Source: Prevotella sp. khp7 (GTDB lineage: Bacteria > Bacteroidota > Bacteroidia > Bacteroidales > Bacteroidaceae). Taken from it: DNA of 64,000 nt. The stretch lies in NCBI RefSeq assembly GCF_900109055.1, contig NZ_FOIV01000001.1, positions 478,682 to 542,681 of the forward strand. The letters run 5' to 3'. This document shows, piece after piece, positions 36,265-45,815 of this stretch. The notes beneath the pieces were generated by a model, which saw only the letters and a list, made by a program, of their open reading frames with translations, did not search any database and was not told the DNA's origin. How positions within the stretch are numbered: the stretch's first letter is position 1; the number at the start of each line of letters is the position of its first letter. The translations under genes and the position numbers were made by a program.

Positions 36265-37578
36265 ATGACATATCAGGAAACGTGTGAATATCTCTATAAC
36301 CAAATGCCCATGTTTGAACGACAGGGCGCCAGCGGGTATAAAGAAGGGTTAGAAAATTCTCATACTCTTGATCAGCATTTTGGACATCCTCACCGCAAGT
36401 ACCGCACCATCCACGTGGCAGGTACTAATGGCAAGGGCTCATGTGCACACACGTTATCCGCCATACTTCAGTCATGTGGCTACAAAGTAGGATTATACAC
36501 TTCACCTCACCTTGTTGACTTCAGTGAGCGTATCCGTGTAAACGGACTGCCAATTTCAGAAGAATATGTTGTAGACTTTGTTGAAAAAGAAAAAACATTC
36601 TTTGCCCCTTTAAATCCTTCATTTTTTGAGGTTGTTACAGCGATGGCCTTCAAATACTTTGCCGACAAGAAAGTTGATATTGCTGTTATTGAAGTTGGCA
36701 TGGGAGGGCGCCTTGACTGCACAAACATTATCACGCCAATATTATCAGTCATCACTAATATCGGCATGGACCACACCCAATTCCTCGGCAATTCTCTTGA
36801 ACTGATTGCCGTAGAGAAAGCTGGTATTATCAAACAGGGCATTCCTGTGGTTATTGGTGAAACAAAACCAGAAACACGTCCTGTTTTTGAAGCAATGGCT
36901 TCATCACTCAAGGCTCCCATCATCTATGCAGAAGACCAGCAGGAGATTGGCTCCATAAGCAGTACGCACAAGAAGATCGAATACCACACAAAGAATTTTG
37001 GAATCTTGACAGGAGAACTGACAGGTAGCTATCAGGAGAAAAACACCAACACCATTCTCTGCGCTGTAAAGCAGCTAGAAAAAATGGGGTATATGCAGGC
37101 TGTTAGTTGCCCCGAAAATAAAATCTGTGCAAACAGAGAGGTCAGAGAAGGGTTCAAAAACGTTTGTTTCCTGACAGGTTTGAAAGGACGCTGGCAGACT
37201 GTAAAAGATACACCTCTGACCATTTGTGACACAGGGCACAATGTGGCAGGATGGGAATTCCTGAGCAAACAGATTAGCGAGGTACCCTGTCGAAAAAAAC
37301 ACATTGTATTCGGAATGGTAGAGGACAAAGATGTCGAAGGCGTTCTGGCACTTTTGCCAAAAGATGCGACCTACTATTTTACAAAGTCAGATAACAAACG
37401 AGCACTCTCTGAAAATGTTCTTAAACTATATGCCCAAGAAAAAGGACTCGAAGGAGAGAGCTATCCTGACGTGGAAACAGCATACCAGACAGCCAAGAAA
37501 CAAGCCGAAAATAACGACTTTGTGTTTATCGGAGGTAGCAGTTATGTAGTCGCAGACTTCCTAAAAAACTGCATTTAG
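36265..37578 (+). CDS. folC: Folylpolyglutamate synthase / dihydrofolate synthase
   Basis: Adds glutamate to dihydropteroate and folates. 437 residues, Mur ligase fold. HVAGTNGKGSCAHTL near residue 50 is the ATP P-loop and GLYTSPHLVDFSERI follows near 76. The IEVGMGGRLDCTN segment is present, and ICDTGHNVAGWEF in the C-terminal domain. It is separated by 10 bp from dnaJ and probably shares its transcript, which would place a housekeeping folate gene under the chaperone promoter. Confidence 0.94.
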   Translation: MTYQETCEYLYNQMPMFERQGASGYKEGLENSHTLDQHFGHPHRKYRTIHVAGTNGKGSCAHTLSAILQSCGYKVGLYTSPHLVDFSERIRVNGLPISEEYVVDFVEKEKTFFAPLNPSFFEVVTAMAFKYFADKKVDIAVIEVGMGGRLDCTNIITPILSVITNIGMDHTQFLGNSLELIAVEKAGIIKQGIPVVIGETKPETRPVFEAMASSLKAPIIYAEDQQEIGSISSTHKKIEYHTKNFGILTGELTGSYQEKNTNTILCAVKQLEKMGYMQAVSCPENKICANREVREGFKNVCFLTGLKGRWQTVKDTPLTICDTGHNVAGWEFLSKQISEVPCRKKHIVFGMVEDKDVEGVLALLPKDATYYFTKSDNKRALSENVLKLYAQEKGLEGESYPDVETAYQTAKKQAENNDFVFIGGSSYVVADFLKNCI

Positions 37579-37691
37579 GCTTTTTTAATATATCAAAAAC
37601 ATTTTTTTCGTTGAATCATTTGCCCGTTTGATATATTTTTAGTTACTTTGCAGACAGTAATAATTTTAGTAACTAAAAACATATATTCAAT

Positions 37692-38783
37692 ATGGTAAAC
37701 TCAACAGAAACAGCGAATCTGTGTGGTCTGAAGAGAGAAAACTTCCAGGCCACAATCAATGGTAAGAAAACAGACCTGTACATCCTCAGGAATCGTAAGG
37801 GTTATGAAGTGGCAATCTCCAACTACGGCGGTGCCATTTGTGCTATTATGGTACCAGACAAAGAAGGTAAGGTGGGTAACGTGATTCAAGGACACGACAG
37901 CATCAAGCAACTCACCAGCGGCAAGGAGCCTTTCCTTTCTACACTCATTGGTCGCTGGGGTAATCGTATCTGCAAGGGTCAGTTTACACTGAATGGTAAA
38001 GAATACCAATTGGCACTTAACGATGGACCTAATCACCTGCATGGTGGTCCTACAGGTTTCCATGCCAAGGTATGGGATGCTCGTCAGATGGGACCTCGGT
38101 CGTTAGCTTTACACCGCGTATCTTCATATGGTGAAGAAGGTTTTACTGGCGAACTTGACGTAACTGTTGAATTCACTTTCACAGATTTGAACGAGCTGAT
38201 CATCGAGTACCTTGCTACCACCAATAAAAAGACCATCGTGAACCTGACTCATCATGCTTTCTTCAGTCTGGCAGGTACAGCAGATCCCACTCCTACGATT
38301 GAAAACCAGATTTGCGAAATCAATGCAGATTTCTATCTGCCCACCGACGAGACCGCAATTCCTACAGGTGAGATTCTCAAAGTTGAAGGTACCCCATTTG
38401 ACTTCCGCAAGCCAAAAGCTTTTGGTAAAGATATTGATGCAGACCATGAGCAGATCAAGTTTGGTAAAGGCTTTGATCATAACTATGTACTGAACAAACA
38501 GGAAGAAGGCGAACTCTCGTATGCCGCAAAGGTTATTGAGCCAAAGAGTGGACGTACGATGGAAGTATTTACAACCGAGCCTGGCATTCAACTTTACACA
38601 GCCAACTATGCAAATGGCTATAAGGGTGCCAATGGTGCGACATTCCCACGCCGCTCTGCTGTATGTTTTGAGGCTCAGCACTTCCCTGACACCCCCAATC
38701 GCCCTTATTTCCCATCTGTAGTGCTTCGTCCTGGCCAGCAGTATAAACAAAAAACAATTTATCGTTTTGGAGTAGTAGAATAA
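37692..38783 (+). CDS. galM: Galactose mutarotase (aldose 1-epimerase), cytoplasmic
   Basis: Interconverts alpha and beta anomers of galactose. 363 residues, beta-sandwich. The sequence NDGPNHLHGG has the conserved His near residue 119. NLTHHAFFSL carries the catalytic His near 194 and FDHNYVLN the Asp region near 260. No signal peptide. It begins a galM-MFS-galK block. A TACTTTG-like box at 37644 is a poor promoter match. A second, exported mutarotase lies at 41465. Confidence 0.92.
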   Translation: MVNSTETANLCGLKRENFQATINGKKTDLYILRNRKGYEVAISNYGGAICAIMVPDKEGKVGNVIQGHDSIKQLTSGKEPFLSTLIGRWGNRICKGQFTLNGKEYQLALNDGPNHLHGGPTGFHAKVWDARQMGPRSLALHRVSSYGEEGFTGELDVTVEFTFTDLNELIIEYLATTNKKTIVNLTHHAFFSLAGTADPTPTIENQICEINADFYLPTDETAIPTGEILKVEGTPFDFRKPKAFGKDIDADHEQIKFGKGFDHNYVLNKQEEGELSYAAKVIEPKSGRTMEVFTTEPGIQLYTANYANGYKGANGATFPRRSAVCFEAQHFPDTPNRPYFPSVVLRPGQQYKQKTIYRFGVVE

Positions 38784-38815
38784 TAAGAAACCAAACATTA
38801 AAATTTTAACACAAT

Positions 38816-40093
38816 ATGACTGAAACAAAAAACAATGGCAAGTTGATTGCCATAATAACGATGTGCTTCATCTTCGCGATGATTAGCTTCGTAACAAACA
38901 TGGGTGCTCCATTTGGCAACATCTGGGGCTTTGAATATCCTTTTGCTAAGGCATGGGGTAATCTCATGAACTTTGCCGCTTATCTTTTCATGGGTATTCC
39001 GGCTGGAAAAATGCTAACTAAGTATGGGTACAAGAAGACTGCGCTAATCGCACTTATTGTAGGTATTGTTGGATTAATGTTCCAATATCTTTCAAGTCTG
39101 GTTGGCGCAGGCACATACGTATTTACATACGACAGCATCCCAGTAGCTCTCAATCTGATCATCTATCTTTTGGGTGCTTTCATCTGTGGATTCTGTGTCT
39201 GCATGCTGAATACTGTAGTTAACCCAATGCTAAACCTGCTTGGTGGCGGTGGTAACAAGGGTAACCAACTCATTCAGGTAGGCGGTACACTGAACTCACT
39301 GACAGGTACACTTACCCCACTATTAGCAGGTATTCTCGTTGGTACAGTGACCAAGGATACCAGCATGAGCGATGTTGCTCCCCTGTTGTTCATTGGTATG
39401 GCTGTATTTGCCATTTCATTCATCATCATCAGTCGTGTATCAATTCCCGAGCCTACTCTCGGAAAAGTTGAGCCCAAGTATGAGCATAGTCCATTGGCCT
39501 TCCGCCACTGCCTACTTGGCGTCATCGCTATTTTCTTCTATGTAGGTATCGAAATCGGTATTCCTATGGAGTTGAACTTCTATGTGACAGATCTTCCTTT
39601 CGAAGGTGCTGCTGCAGTAGGCGGTACATTAGCTGCTGCCTATTGGTTGCTGATGATGATAGGTCGTGCATGCTCAAGTGCTATTTCTGGCAAGGTTTCT
39701 ACCAAACTGCAACTTTCAACAGTTAGTGCTGTCGCCATCTTACTCCTGCTGATTGCCATTTTCATGCCAGAGAGTGTTACCATCGGCTTCAGCGGACATG
39801 ACGTACCTGCTAAGGCTTTCCTTATTCCCGCTTGTGGTCTCTGCACCTCAATCATGTGGGGCGGTATCTTCAACCTTTCCGTTGAAGGACTTGGCAAATA
39901 CACAGAAGCAGCATCTGGCATCTTTATGACAATGGTTGTTGGTGGTGGCATCATGCCATTAATTCAAGAAGCTATTGCCAAGTCGACTGGCCCAATCTTC
40001 AGTTACTGGCTTGTTATTGCTATGTTGGCCTATATTCTGTTCTATGCCCTTATCGGCTGTAAGAACGTAAACAAGGATATCAAAGTTGATTAA
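38816..40093 (+). CDS. MFS sugar transporter, probably galactose/glucose
   Basis: 425 residues with about 12 membrane helices. The N-terminal half shows NMGAPFGNIWGFEYPFAKAW and a FMGIPAGKMLTKYGYKKTA cytoplasmic loop like those of the FucP/glucose-galactose transporters. It sits between galM and galK, so galactose is the most likely substrate. This is a proton- or sodium-coupled symporter in the inner membrane. Confidence 0.85.
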   Translation: MTETKNNGKLIAIITMCFIFAMISFVTNMGAPFGNIWGFEYPFAKAWGNLMNFAAYLFMGIPAGKMLTKYGYKKTALIALIVGIVGLMFQYLSSLVGAGTYVFTYDSIPVALNLIIYLLGAFICGFCVCMLNTVVNPMLNLLGGGGNKGNQLIQVGGTLNSLTGTLTPLLAGILVGTVTKDTSMSDVAPLLFIGMAVFAISFIIISRVSIPEPTLGKVEPKYEHSPLAFRHCLLGVIAIFFYVGIEIGIPMELNFYVTDLPFEGAAAVGGTLAAAYWLLMMIGRACSSAISGKVSTKLQLSTVSAVAILLLLIAIFMPESVTIGFSGHDVPAKAFLIPACGLCTSIMWGGIFNLSVEGLGKYTEAASGIFMTMVVGGGIMPLIQEAIAKSTGPIFSYWLVIAMLAYILFYALIGCKNVNKDIKVD

Positions 40094-40120
40094 TTTTTAA
40101 CTTCTAAAACTCTTAAGATT

Positions 40121-41284
40121 ATGGACATTGAATTTGTAAGAAGTCGTTTCATCAAGCATTTTGACGGAAAGACTGGTAGCGTATATGCATCTCCCGGACG
40201 TATCAACCTCATAGGTGAGCACACTGATTATAATGGAGGTTTTGTATTCCCCGGTGCTGTAGATAAAGGTGTTATGGCGGAAATGCGTGCCAATGGTACA
40301 GAAGATACCGTAATGGCTTATGCTATCGACCTGAAGGATCGCGTTGATTTCAAACTTTCAGACCCTGCAGGCCCAAAAGCCTCTTGGGCACGTTATATAT
40401 ACGGTATTGCCCTGGAGATGAAAAAATTGGGTGTCCCTGTTAAAGGTTTTAATATCGCTTTCTCAGGTGATGTTCCTCTTGGTGCAGGCATGTCATCTTC
40501 TGCAGCGATGGAGAGTTGTTTTGCCTACGGTCTGAACGACATCTTTGGTGAGAATAAAGTATCACAGTGGGATATGGTATTAGCAGGTCAGGCAACTGAG
40601 CACAACTACTGCGGTGTTAACTGTGGTATCATGGATCAGTTTGCCTCTGTCTTTGGAAAGGCAGGATGTCTGATGCGTCTCGATTGTCGTAGCCGCGAGT
40701 TTGAGTACTTCCCATTTAAGCCAGACGGATATCGCCTTGTCCTGCTAGACTCCGTAGTAAAACATCAGTTAGCAGGTTCTCCATACAACGATCGCCGCAA
40801 CTCTTGTGAGAACGTAGTTAAGCATATTCAAGCAAAACACCCAGAGGGCAAGTTTGAGACACTGCGTGATTGCACGTGGGAGCAACTGGACGAAGTTCGT
40901 GCCGAGGTTGGTGAGGAAGACTACAAACGTGCCAAGTTCGTACTTGGAGAGAAAGACCGTGTATTGGCTGTTTGTGACGCACTCAACGAAGGTGACTATG
41001 AAAAAGTCGGTGAACTGATGTACAAGACTCACGAAGGTCTTTCAAAGGACTATGAGGTTAGTTGCGAAGAGCTGGACTATCTGAACGACATCGCCAAAGA
41101 AAATGGCGTTACTGGTAGCCGCATCATGGGTGGTGGCTTCGGTGGCTGTACTATCAATCTTGTACGCAACGATCTCTATAAAAAGTTTGTTGAAGATGCA
41201 AAGAAAAAGTTTGCCGCTAAATACGGACATGAGCCCAAAGTATATGATGTAGTTATTGGCGACGGATCACGTAAGATTTGCTAA
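40121..41284 (+). CDS. galK: Galactokinase
   Basis: Phosphorylates galactose to galactose-1-phosphate. 387 residues, GHMP kinase. The substrate motif PGRINLIGEHTDYNGG is at residue 26, the ATP motif VPLGAGMSSSAAMES near 121, and the MGGGFGGCTINLV motif near 335. It closes the galactose block. galT and galE are not seen, so this cluster is incomplete and the genes must lie elsewhere. Confidence 0.96.
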   Translation: MDIEFVRSRFIKHFDGKTGSVYASPGRINLIGEHTDYNGGFVFPGAVDKGVMAEMRANGTEDTVMAYAIDLKDRVDFKLSDPAGPKASWARYIYGIALEMKKLGVPVKGFNIAFSGDVPLGAGMSSSAAMESCFAYGLNDIFGENKVSQWDMVLAGQATEHNYCGVNCGIMDQFASVFGKAGCLMRLDCRSREFEYFPFKPDGYRLVLLDSVVKHQLAGSPYNDRRNSCENVVKHIQAKHPEGKFETLRDCTWEQLDEVRAEVGEEDYKRAKFVLGEKDRVLAVCDALNEGDYEKVGELMYKTHEGLSKDYEVSCEELDYLNDIAKENGVTGSRIMGGGFGGCTINLVRNDLYKKFVEDAKKKFAAKYGHEPKVYDVVIGDGSRKIC

Positions 41285-41296
41285 GTCCGAGATGAC

Positions 41297-41320
41297 ATAA
41301 ACACCATATCTAGTGTTTAT
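41297..41320. promoter_or_regulatory. 24-bp inverted repeat ATAAACAC-N8-GTGTTTAT, candidate operator
   Basis: Perfect 8-bp arms around CATATCTA in the 180-bp gap before the arabinose genes. It could be a weak hairpin in the galK tail or an operator for AraR. No promoter box overlaps it. Confidence 0.45.
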
Positions 41321-41333
41321 AAAGGTTAAATAA

Positions 41334-41374
41334 GAGTGGTAGGGTGTAAATATTACACTTTACCACTCATTTTT
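41334..41374 (+). terminator. Terminator after galK
   Basis: 16-bp stem (41334-41349 / 41353-41368) with two G-U type pairs and a 3-nt loop, followed by a T-run at 41370-41374. It separates the galactose block from the arabinose block. Confidence 0.85.
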
Positions 41375-41464
41375 ATTATATTTTTACTTGTTAGTTCAGA
41401 AAATAGTTGTAATTTTACGCCCAAAATACAATCAAACATAAATAACAACTAAAAACAAGTAAAG

Positions 41465-42646
41465 ATGAAATCACTAAAAAAGACAATGATGGGTGTCGGC
41501 GTAGCTACGCTGATACTTTCTGCTTGTGCTGGTAACCAGCAGGCTGCACAGTTGACAGCTTCAGGTCTCAACCCTGCCAAGTTTGACACAACTATCCAGT
41601 CAAAGCCAGTTAAACTCTACACGCTGAAGAATGCGAATGGAATGGAAGTATGTATCACCAACTATGGTGGACGTATCGTATCACTCTGCGTGCCAGATAA
41701 GGACGGGAACTTGACAGATGTTGTACTTGGTTTCGATAACATCGCACAATATGCAGACACCATTAATACCCCTAGTGACTATGGATCAAGCGTTGGTCGA
41801 TACGCGAACCGTATTCAAGGAGGCAAGTTTACAATCGGAGATACAGAATATCAGTTAAAAAAGAACGATGGACCCAATAGTCTGCATGGCGGCGGTAACT
41901 CTGGCTGGATGCATCAAGTTTTTGATGCAGAACAGATTGGTGACTCTATCCTGAAACTGACAATTGTTGCACCTGATGGTGAGAACGGATTCCCTGGTAA
42001 AGTACTAGCCGTTACCACCTATAAAGTTACAGCCGACAACACGCTCGACATGACATGGGAGGCAGAGACAGACAAGCCAACCATTATCAATCAGACCAAC
42101 CATAATTATTATAACCTAAGCGGTGATTTCACCCAGCCTGGTTATGATATGGTACTCTATGTAAACGCTGATAATTTCACACCAAGTGACAAGCTCTATA
42201 TCCCCACAGGTGAGATCAAGTCTGTTGAGGGTACTCCAATGGATTTCCGCACTCCACATGCTATCGGCGACAGCATCCTGTCACAGTTTGACCAGATTCA
42301 GAACGCTACAGGCTATGACCACAACTTCTGTCTGAACACTTATAAGGATGGCAAGGGCGATGATACTCAGGTATGCGCAAGTCTTTATTCACCCAAAACG
42401 GGTATCTTCATGGAAATGTTTACCAACGAGCCTGGTGTACAGGTATATAGTGGAAATTTCCAAGGTGTGGGTGCTGATAAGGACATTGCCCGCAAGCATG
42501 GTATCACCTACCCAAAACATGTCAGCGTATGTCTTGAGAGCCAGAAGTATCCCGACTCACCCAATAAGAAAAACTGGGTACAGCCGACCTTAAATCCTGG
42601 TGAAAAGTACTACAGTCACGCTGCATACAGATTCTCTGTGAAATAA
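41465..42646 (+). CDS. Aldose 1-epimerase, lipoprotein form
   Basis: 393 residues. A signal ends in LSACAGN (lipobox Cys near residue 21). The mutarotase fold is complete: GSSVGRYANRIQGGKF, NDGPNSLHGG and INQTNHNYYNLSGD, which carries the catalytic His. Acting outside the cytoplasm, it probably equilibrates anomers of L-arabinose or galactose before uptake. It is the first gene of the arabinose operon, and the symporter follows after 37 bp. A weak TAATTTTA box is at 41410. Confidence 0.9.
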   Translation: MKSLKKTMMGVGVATLILSACAGNQQAAQLTASGLNPAKFDTTIQSKPVKLYTLKNANGMEVCITNYGGRIVSLCVPDKDGNLTDVVLGFDNIAQYADTINTPSDYGSSVGRYANRIQGGKFTIGDTEYQLKKNDGPNSLHGGGNSGWMHQVFDAEQIGDSILKLTIVAPDGENGFPGKVLAVTTYKVTADNTLDMTWEAETDKPTIINQTNHNYYNLSGDFTQPGYDMVLYVNADNFTPSDKLYIPTGEIKSVEGTPMDFRTPHAIGDSILSQFDQIQNATGYDHNFCLNTYKDGKGDDTQVCASLYSPKTGIFMEMFTNEPGVQVYSGNFQGVGADKDIARKHGITYPKHVSVCLESQKYPDSPNKKNWVQPTLNPGEKYYSHAAYRFSVK

Positions 42647-42683
42647 AATGTATAACTCAAAATAAATAAAATTCTAAACTAAC

Positions 42684-44375
42684 ATGGCATTATTAGACTG
42701 GATTGTCATTGGCGTCTTTTGCTGTGCGCTAATCGGCATTGTATTATGGGTTGTTTCACAGAAGAACGACAACTCTGCAGACTATTTCTTAGGTGGTAAA
42801 GACGCAACATGGATTGCTATCGGTGCATCAATCTTTGCGTCAAATATAGGTTCTGAGCATCTCATCGGACTTGCAGGTGCAGGTGCCTCTTCAGGAATGG
42901 CTATGGCCCATTGGGAAATTCAGGGGTGGATGATTCTAATCTTAGGATGGGTATTTGTACCCTTCTATTCTCGTTCAATGGTGTACACCATGCCTGAGTT
43001 CCTGGAACGTCGATACAATACACAGAGTCGTACCATTCTCTCTGTAATCTCTCTCATCAGTTATGTGCTGACAAAGGTTGCTGTGACAGTATATGCAGGT
43101 GGTCTGGTATTCCAGCAGGTATTCGGAATCGAAGAACTCTGGGGAATTGACTTTTTCTGGATTGCAGCCATCGGACTGGTAGTTATTACGGCTATCTACA
43201 CCATTTTCGGAGGTATGAAGTCCGTACTCTATACATCAGTCCTCCAGACACCCATTCTTTTACTTGGTTCACTCATCATCCTTGTATTAGGCATGAAGGC
43301 CTTAGGCAGTTGGGATCAGATGCTGCAGCTCTGTGATGTAAAGCCTAGTTATGAAGGAGCCACAGGTACGATGATCCATCTGATGCGTTCTAACAGCGAC
43401 CCACAATATCCCTGGCTCGGTGCACTGATTGGTTCTGCCGTTATCGGTTTCTGGTACTGGTGTACCGACCAATATATCGTACAGCGTGTTCTTTCTGGTA
43501 AGGATGAGAAGGAAGCTCGTCGTGGTACTATCTTCGGTGCATACTTAAAGTTGCTTCCTGTATTTCTTTTCCTGATTCCCGGTATGATAGCATTTGCCCT
43601 GCATCAGAAATACATCGGCGATGGTGGTTTCCTTCCATTGCTTGCTGACGGTACACCAAATGCCGATGCCGCCTTCCCCACCCTCGTTGCAAAGATTCTT
43701 CCTGCAGGTGTGAAAGGTCTTGTTGTCTGTGGTATTCTCGCAGCCCTGATGTCATCACTGGCATCTCTGTTTAATTCTTCAGCCATGCTGTTCACCATAG
43801 ACTTCTGGAAACGCCTGAAGCCGGAGACATCGGAGAAGAGTCTTGTACGCATTGGACAGACTGCAACTGTTGTTATTGTGATTCTCGGTATTCTGTGGAT
43901 TCCCATCATGCGTTCCGTAGGTAACGTGCTTTATAACTATCTGCAAGATGTGCAGTCTGTACTTGCTCCTGGTATCGCAGCAGCTTTCCTTCTTGGTATT
44001 TGTTGGAAGCGTGCCTCAGCCAAGGGTGGTATGTGGGGACTGCTTTCTGGTATTATCATTGGTCTGACCCGTCTGGGCGCCAAGGTTTACTACAGCAACG
44101 CGACAGATGCAGCCGACAACTGGTTCAAGGCCGTGTTCTACGACTTCAACTGGTTGTTCTTCTGCGGAGTCATGTTGATTGTCTGCTGTCTCATCGTAAT
44201 CATTGTATCACTGATTACCGAGGCTCCTGACAATCAGAAGATCCAAGGTCTGGTATTTGGTACTTCCACACCTGAGCAGCGTGCAGCTACACGTGCCAGT
44301 TGGAATCACTGGGATGTTATTCATACGGTAATTATCCTGACTATCACAGTAGCTTTCTATATTTATTTCTGGTAA
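42684..44375 (+). CDS. Sodium:solute symporter (SSS/SGLT family), probably L-arabinose
   Basis: 563 residues with about 14 membrane helices. Family features are GASIFASNIGSEHLIGLAG near residue 50, YTMPEFLERRYN near 100 and the DQYIVQRVLSGKDEKEARRG motif near 258. The neighbours (epimerase, araR, araD, araA, araB) point to L-arabinose import with Na+. It lies 37 bp after the epimerase gene and 15 bp before araR. Confidence 0.9.
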   Translation: MALLDWIVIGVFCCALIGIVLWVVSQKNDNSADYFLGGKDATWIAIGASIFASNIGSEHLIGLAGAGASSGMAMAHWEIQGWMILILGWVFVPFYSRSMVYTMPEFLERRYNTQSRTILSVISLISYVLTKVAVTVYAGGLVFQQVFGIEELWGIDFFWIAAIGLVVITAIYTIFGGMKSVLYTSVLQTPILLLGSLIILVLGMKALGSWDQMLQLCDVKPSYEGATGTMIHLMRSNSDPQYPWLGALIGSAVIGFWYWCTDQYIVQRVLSGKDEKEARRGTIFGAYLKLLPVFLFLIPGMIAFALHQKYIGDGGFLPLLADGTPNADAAFPTLVAKILPAGVKGLVVCGILAALMSSLASLFNSSAMLFTIDFWKRLKPETSEKSLVRIGQTATVVIVILGILWIPIMRSVGNVLYNYLQDVQSVLAPGIAAAFLLGICWKRASAKGGMWGLLSGIIIGLTRLGAKVYYSNATDAADNWFKAVFYDFNWLFFCGVMLIVCCLIVIIVSLITEAPDNQKIQGLVFGTSTPEQRAATRASWNHWDVIHTVIILTITVAFYIYFW

Positions 44376-44390
44376 TCAAAAAACAAGGAA

Positions 44391-45068
44391 ATGACAAATT
44401 TCTATGGCGATCATTCCAAGGTCTGGTTATCGGTAGACTGCATTATCTTCGGTTTTGACGAAGGTAAGTTGAAAATACTGATAGGCAAACGTAAGATGGA
44501 TCCCGGCCGTGGCGAATGGAGCCTCTACGGAGGCTTCGTTAACGCCCAAGAAAGCGTTGACGATGCTGCCAGTCGTACACTTTACGAACTAACCGGACTT
44601 CGGAACCTATACATGCGCCAAGTCGGTGCTTTTGGTAACGTCGACCGTGACCCTGGTGAGCGAGTGGTATCTATTGCATATTACGCTCTTATCAATGTCA
44701 GCGATTATGACGATACGCTTCGCGAGGCACACGGTGTCGAGTGGATGGACGTCAATGAAGTTCCCAAGCTATACTCTGATCATAACGAGATGGTTAGGAA
44801 GGCAAGGAAGATGATGCAACAGAAACTCTCGCAAGAGCCAGTAGGCTTTCGTCTGCTTCCAAAACTGTTCACCCTAACTCAATTGCAGAGGCTCTATGAG
44901 GCTGTGAACGGCGAAGAACTTGACAAGCGAAATTTCCGCAAACGTATTAAAGATATGGACTTCATTGAAAAGACAGAGCTCATTGACAAGAAAGGCTCTA
45001 AACGCGGAGCATACCTCTACCGATTCAACAAGCGAGCTTATAACGAAGACCCGAATTTTAAATTATAA
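44391..45068 (+). CDS. araR: AraR-type Nudix-related transcriptional regulator
   Basis: 225 residues. The N-terminal Nudix fold (about 10-145) has a degenerate Nudix box: [21 protein letters not shown] lacks the RE-x2-EE core of hydrolases, reading [11 protein letters not shown]-terminal winged HTH (about 155-215; [23 protein letters not shown]) resembles the NrtR/AraR group. In Bacteroides a protein of this kind represses arabinose genes and senses L-arabinose. It is placed within the araDAB cluster. Confidence 0.9.
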   Translation: MTNFYGDHSKVWLSVDCIIFGFDEGKLKILIGKRKMDPGRGEWSLYGGFVNAQESVDDAASRTLYELTGLRNLYMRQVGAFGNVDRDPGERVVSIAYYALINVSDYDDTLREAHGVEWMDVNEVPKLYSDHNEMVRKARKMMQQKLSQEPVGFRLLPKLFTLTQLQRLYEAVNGEELDKRNFRKRIKDMDFIEKTELIDKKGSKRGAYLYRFNKRAYNEDPNFKL

Positions 45069-45073
45069 GACAT

Positions 45074-45784
45074 ATGTTAGAAGAACTGAAAGAAAAAGTA
45101 TTCAAGGCAAACCTTGACCTCGTGAAACAAGACCTTGTCATCTTCACGTGGGGAAATGTGTCAGGTATTGACCGCGAACACGGATTGGTTGTCATCAAGC
45201 CCTCTGGCGTTGATTATGATGTAATGAAAGCATCAGATATGGTAGTGGTTGATCTCAAGACTGGCGAAGTTGTCGATGGAGAGTTAAATCCCTCATCCGA
45301 CACCCCGACCCATCTGGTTTTATACCGTTCATTTCCCAATATCCAAGGTGTAGTACACACACACTCCACTTATGCCACGGCCTTTGCTCAAGCTGGCCGA
45401 GATATTCCCAACATTGGTACAACTCACGCCGACTACTTCTATCAGGATATCCCCTGTACACGTGATATGACGGAAGAAGAAGTCAAGGGCAACTATGAGC
45501 TGGAGACAGGAAACGTGATTGTCGACGAGATATTAAACATCCGCAAGATCAATCCCGATCACACTCCCGCCGTTTTAGTCAAAAACCATGGTCCGTTCTC
45601 ATGGGGAACATCTCCCGACAACGCCGTTTATAATGCTAAGGTTATGGAGCAGTGCGCCAAGATGGCATTTATAGCATTCTCGGTAAACCCAAAGTTGACG
45701 ATGAATCCGTTGTTAGTTGAGAAGCATTATATGCGCAAACACGGACCTAATGCCTATTACGGACAGAAGGGACAAAAGCATTAA
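45074..45784 (+). CDS. araD: L-ribulose-5-phosphate 4-epimerase
   Basis: Makes D-xylulose-5-phosphate, the last step of arabinose catabolism before the pentose phosphate pathway. 236 residues, class II aldolase fold. Metal-binding histidines are in [14 protein letters not shown] near residue 94. TTHADYFYQ follows near 115, and another His is in KNHGPFSWG near 172. GNVSGIDR and KPSGVDYD form the phosphate site. It starts 5 bp after araR. Confidence 0.95.
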   Translation: MLEELKEKVFKANLDLVKQDLVIFTWGNVSGIDREHGLVVIKPSGVDYDVMKASDMVVVDLKTGEVVDGELNPSSDTPTHLVLYRSFPNIQGVVHTHSTYATAFAQAGRDIPNIGTTHADYFYQDIPCTRDMTEEEVKGNYELETGNVIVDEILNIRKINPDHTPAVLVKNHGPFSWGTSPDNAVYNAKVMEQCAKMAFIAFSVNPKLTMNPLLVEKHYMRKHGPNAYYGQKGQKH

Positions 45785-45815
45785 TTACATATTTAAGAAA
45801 ACAATTATACTATAA

